Source: Chara braunii (taxonomy: Eukaryota > Streptophyta > Charophyceae > Charales > Characeae). From it: a DNA stretch of 30,750 nucleotides. The notes under the pieces are model-generated. The model was given only the letters and a program-made list of their open reading frames with translations, was not told the origin of the DNA and ran no database searches. This document shows, piece by piece, positions 29,804 to 30,750 of this stretch (positions are counted from its first letter, which is position 1; each line of letters starts with the position of its first letter). The DNA lies in contig BFEA01000812.1 of the NCBI GenBank assembly GCA_003427395.1, forward strand, positions 50,976 through 81,725, in the 5' to 3' direction. A program made the position numbers and the translations under genes.

Positions 29804-29983
29804 CCGACATCATCATCATCATTATCATCATCTCTTTGAAATCATTCATCATACCATCATCATCATCATCAGTTCGTCATCATTAGATGTTTGCTTTTCA
29901 AGGCTTTGTTTGCCGTTCACATCAGCAGGTGAGTTGGTCGTCACCATCATCCTCATCATCATCATTTTTCGGGTGCTGTTCGT
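29407..29983. repeat. Interrupted (ATC)n / (CAT)n trinucleotide region
   Basis: Runs of CATCAT/CACCAT at 29407-29457, 29498-29516, 29776-29842, 29856-29878 and 29944-29967 are separated by variable G/T-rich words such as GGGCGCTGCTCGT. Frames across them give His-, Ile- or Ser-rich translations that are artefacts of the repeat. Confidence 0.9.
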
Positions 29984-30013
29984 CGTCATCAGCAAAGTCA
30001 AAAAAAAACTTGT

Positions 30014-30475
30014 CTACCTTTCTTCATCATGACTTTCAGAAATTTCCGATTGGATCGTTCCCGGAGGGTTAAACGGTAGGAAGGGGGTGGGGGGAGCTCT
30101 ATCTTGCAGGGGCATCACAAGGTGGAGGTTGAATGTCTCGAAGAAGGTAGGGGCGGAGTAGGGGGTTGCCCTATTGGCTGGTGCGTGGGTCAATATATCA
30201 GTCCCTGCGGAGGCAGAAATGGGCAAGGGGCCGGGGGGGTATGCTTTAGGTGAGAACTGCGTGCTCCTGGGGAAAAGGGGGTAGAGGGTTGGTCCTATAT
30301 TGGGGCCGAGGGAGAGTGGGTCACTCACCTCGGCGGAGGCAGTGTAGGACTGAGGGGGGAGGAGTAGGGGGAGGGAGGGGCGATCTTTCTTGAATAATTC
30401 TATCATCTGTTTACTTCCCTTGCTATCTTTAAGTGAATAGCGGGTCTCGCGTAACGCTCCCGTGAGAACCCGCAT
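30014..30475 (-). CDS. Unidentified proline-rich open frame
   Basis: A 153-codon frame. The N part is basic and protein-like (MRVLTGALRETRYSLKDSKG, then SKQMIELFKKD), followed by a Pro/Ser/Ala-rich body and an acidic end (ESHDEER). No family recognised. The composition resembles the proline-rich ORF1 regions of the LINE at the left, so it may be another retrotransposon fragment. It could equally be the 3' part of a gene starting outside the window, or G-rich DNA open by chance. Confidence 0.25.
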   Translation of the reverse strand: MRVLTGALRETRYSLKDSKGSKQMIELFKKDRPSLPLLLPPQSYTASAEVSDPLSLGPNIGPTLYPLFPRSTQFSPKAYPPGPLPISASAGTDILTHAPANRATPYSAPTFFETFNLHLVMPLQDRAPPTPFLPFNPPGTIQSEISESHDEER

Positions 30476-30559
30476 CCAGTGTTGGGGAACGTGGCAGGAC
30501 AGTTAGCCGTGGCCCAACGGGGATCCTCCCAGTCGTTCGGGGCAGGCCAGTCGTCCGGC

Positions 30560-30610
30560 CCGATAGAACTTTCGGGAATCTGACGGTCGGATTCCCGATA
30601 ACTCTATCGG
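30560..30610. repeat. 21-bp imperfect inverted repeat
   Basis: CCGATAGAACTTTCGGGAAT and its inverted partner ending ACTCTATCGG pair with four mismatches around a 9-nt loop (TGACGGTCG). GC-rich words such as CGGCCCGCTC follow. Confidence 0.75.
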
Positions 30611-30710
30611 ACCGCTCGTTTGCTTCGGCTCTCAGGTTGGCGGCCCGCTCATTCGGTTCGGCCCCCTCGGCGCTTCACTCGCTGACGATCGACGTTCGCT
30701 TTGCTGGCAA

Positions 30711-30711
<1 letters not shown>

Positions 30712-30750
<39 letters not shown>
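30712..30750. repeat. (CA)n microsatellite at window edge
   Basis: A pure CA tract that runs off the right end of the window. Confidence 0.95.

Noticed and set aside
29398-29970. His- or Ile-rich proteins from frames across the ATC repeats
   Set aside because: The translations only reflect the trinucleotide repeat in three phases; there are no conserved flanks or plausible starts.

Overview
The window reads as nuclear DNA of a green-lineage eukaryote with a transposon-rich genome. The evidence is a spliced cytosolic ribosomal protein L38 gene of plant type, non-LTR retrotransposons with a plant-type reverse-transcriptase zinc-binding tail, a telo-box at the L38 promoter, many small terminal-inverted-repeat elements, and a fragment of plant/algal-type mitochondrial cob and nad5. 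A charophyte such as Chara would fit, but that is a guess. The window starts in a G homopolymer and ends in a (CA)n tract, so it may be a whole small scaffold. It holds one 90-base N gap and one sequencing-adapter remnant.

Layout. 1-8.4 kb: a decayed L1-like LINE on the minus strand (LINE-A), with ORF1 at about 8358-4757 and ORF2 (endonuclease, reverse transcriptase, zinc-binding tail) at 4290-37. Two short hAT-like elements of one family sit inside its ORF1, each with an 8-bp target duplication. 8.4-10.4 kb: no gene; small inverted-repeat elements and a tiny poly(A) insertion. 10.4-15.1 kb: a second decayed LINE ORF2 (LINE-B), same strand. It is interrupted at 12142-12642 by a third hAT-like copy that contains a Nextera transposase end. 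15.4-15.7 kb: a near-perfect foldback element. 15.7-19.4 kb: no recognisable gene; microsatellites and the N gap.

19.4-22.8 kb: the only clearly intact gene, RPL38 (+), four exons coding for 69 residues. The first exon codes for the initiator ATG alone, and a second possible ATG exon lies 1.15 kb downstream. A Tourist-like element abuts its promoter. 22.9-30.7 kb: tandem and inverted repeats, a possible hairpin-RNA locus (23.8 kb), one unidentified open frame with a poly(A) signal (24.5 kb), a 582-bp element with a TAA duplication, an array of hairpins (27 kb), a third small-element family, the fused cob/nad5 fragment (28.7 kb), ATC trinucleotide tracts and an unidentified proline-rich frame at the right end.

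Apart from RPL38 there is no evidence of cooperating genes. The interest lies in nested transposons, mitochondrial transfer and assembly artefacts.
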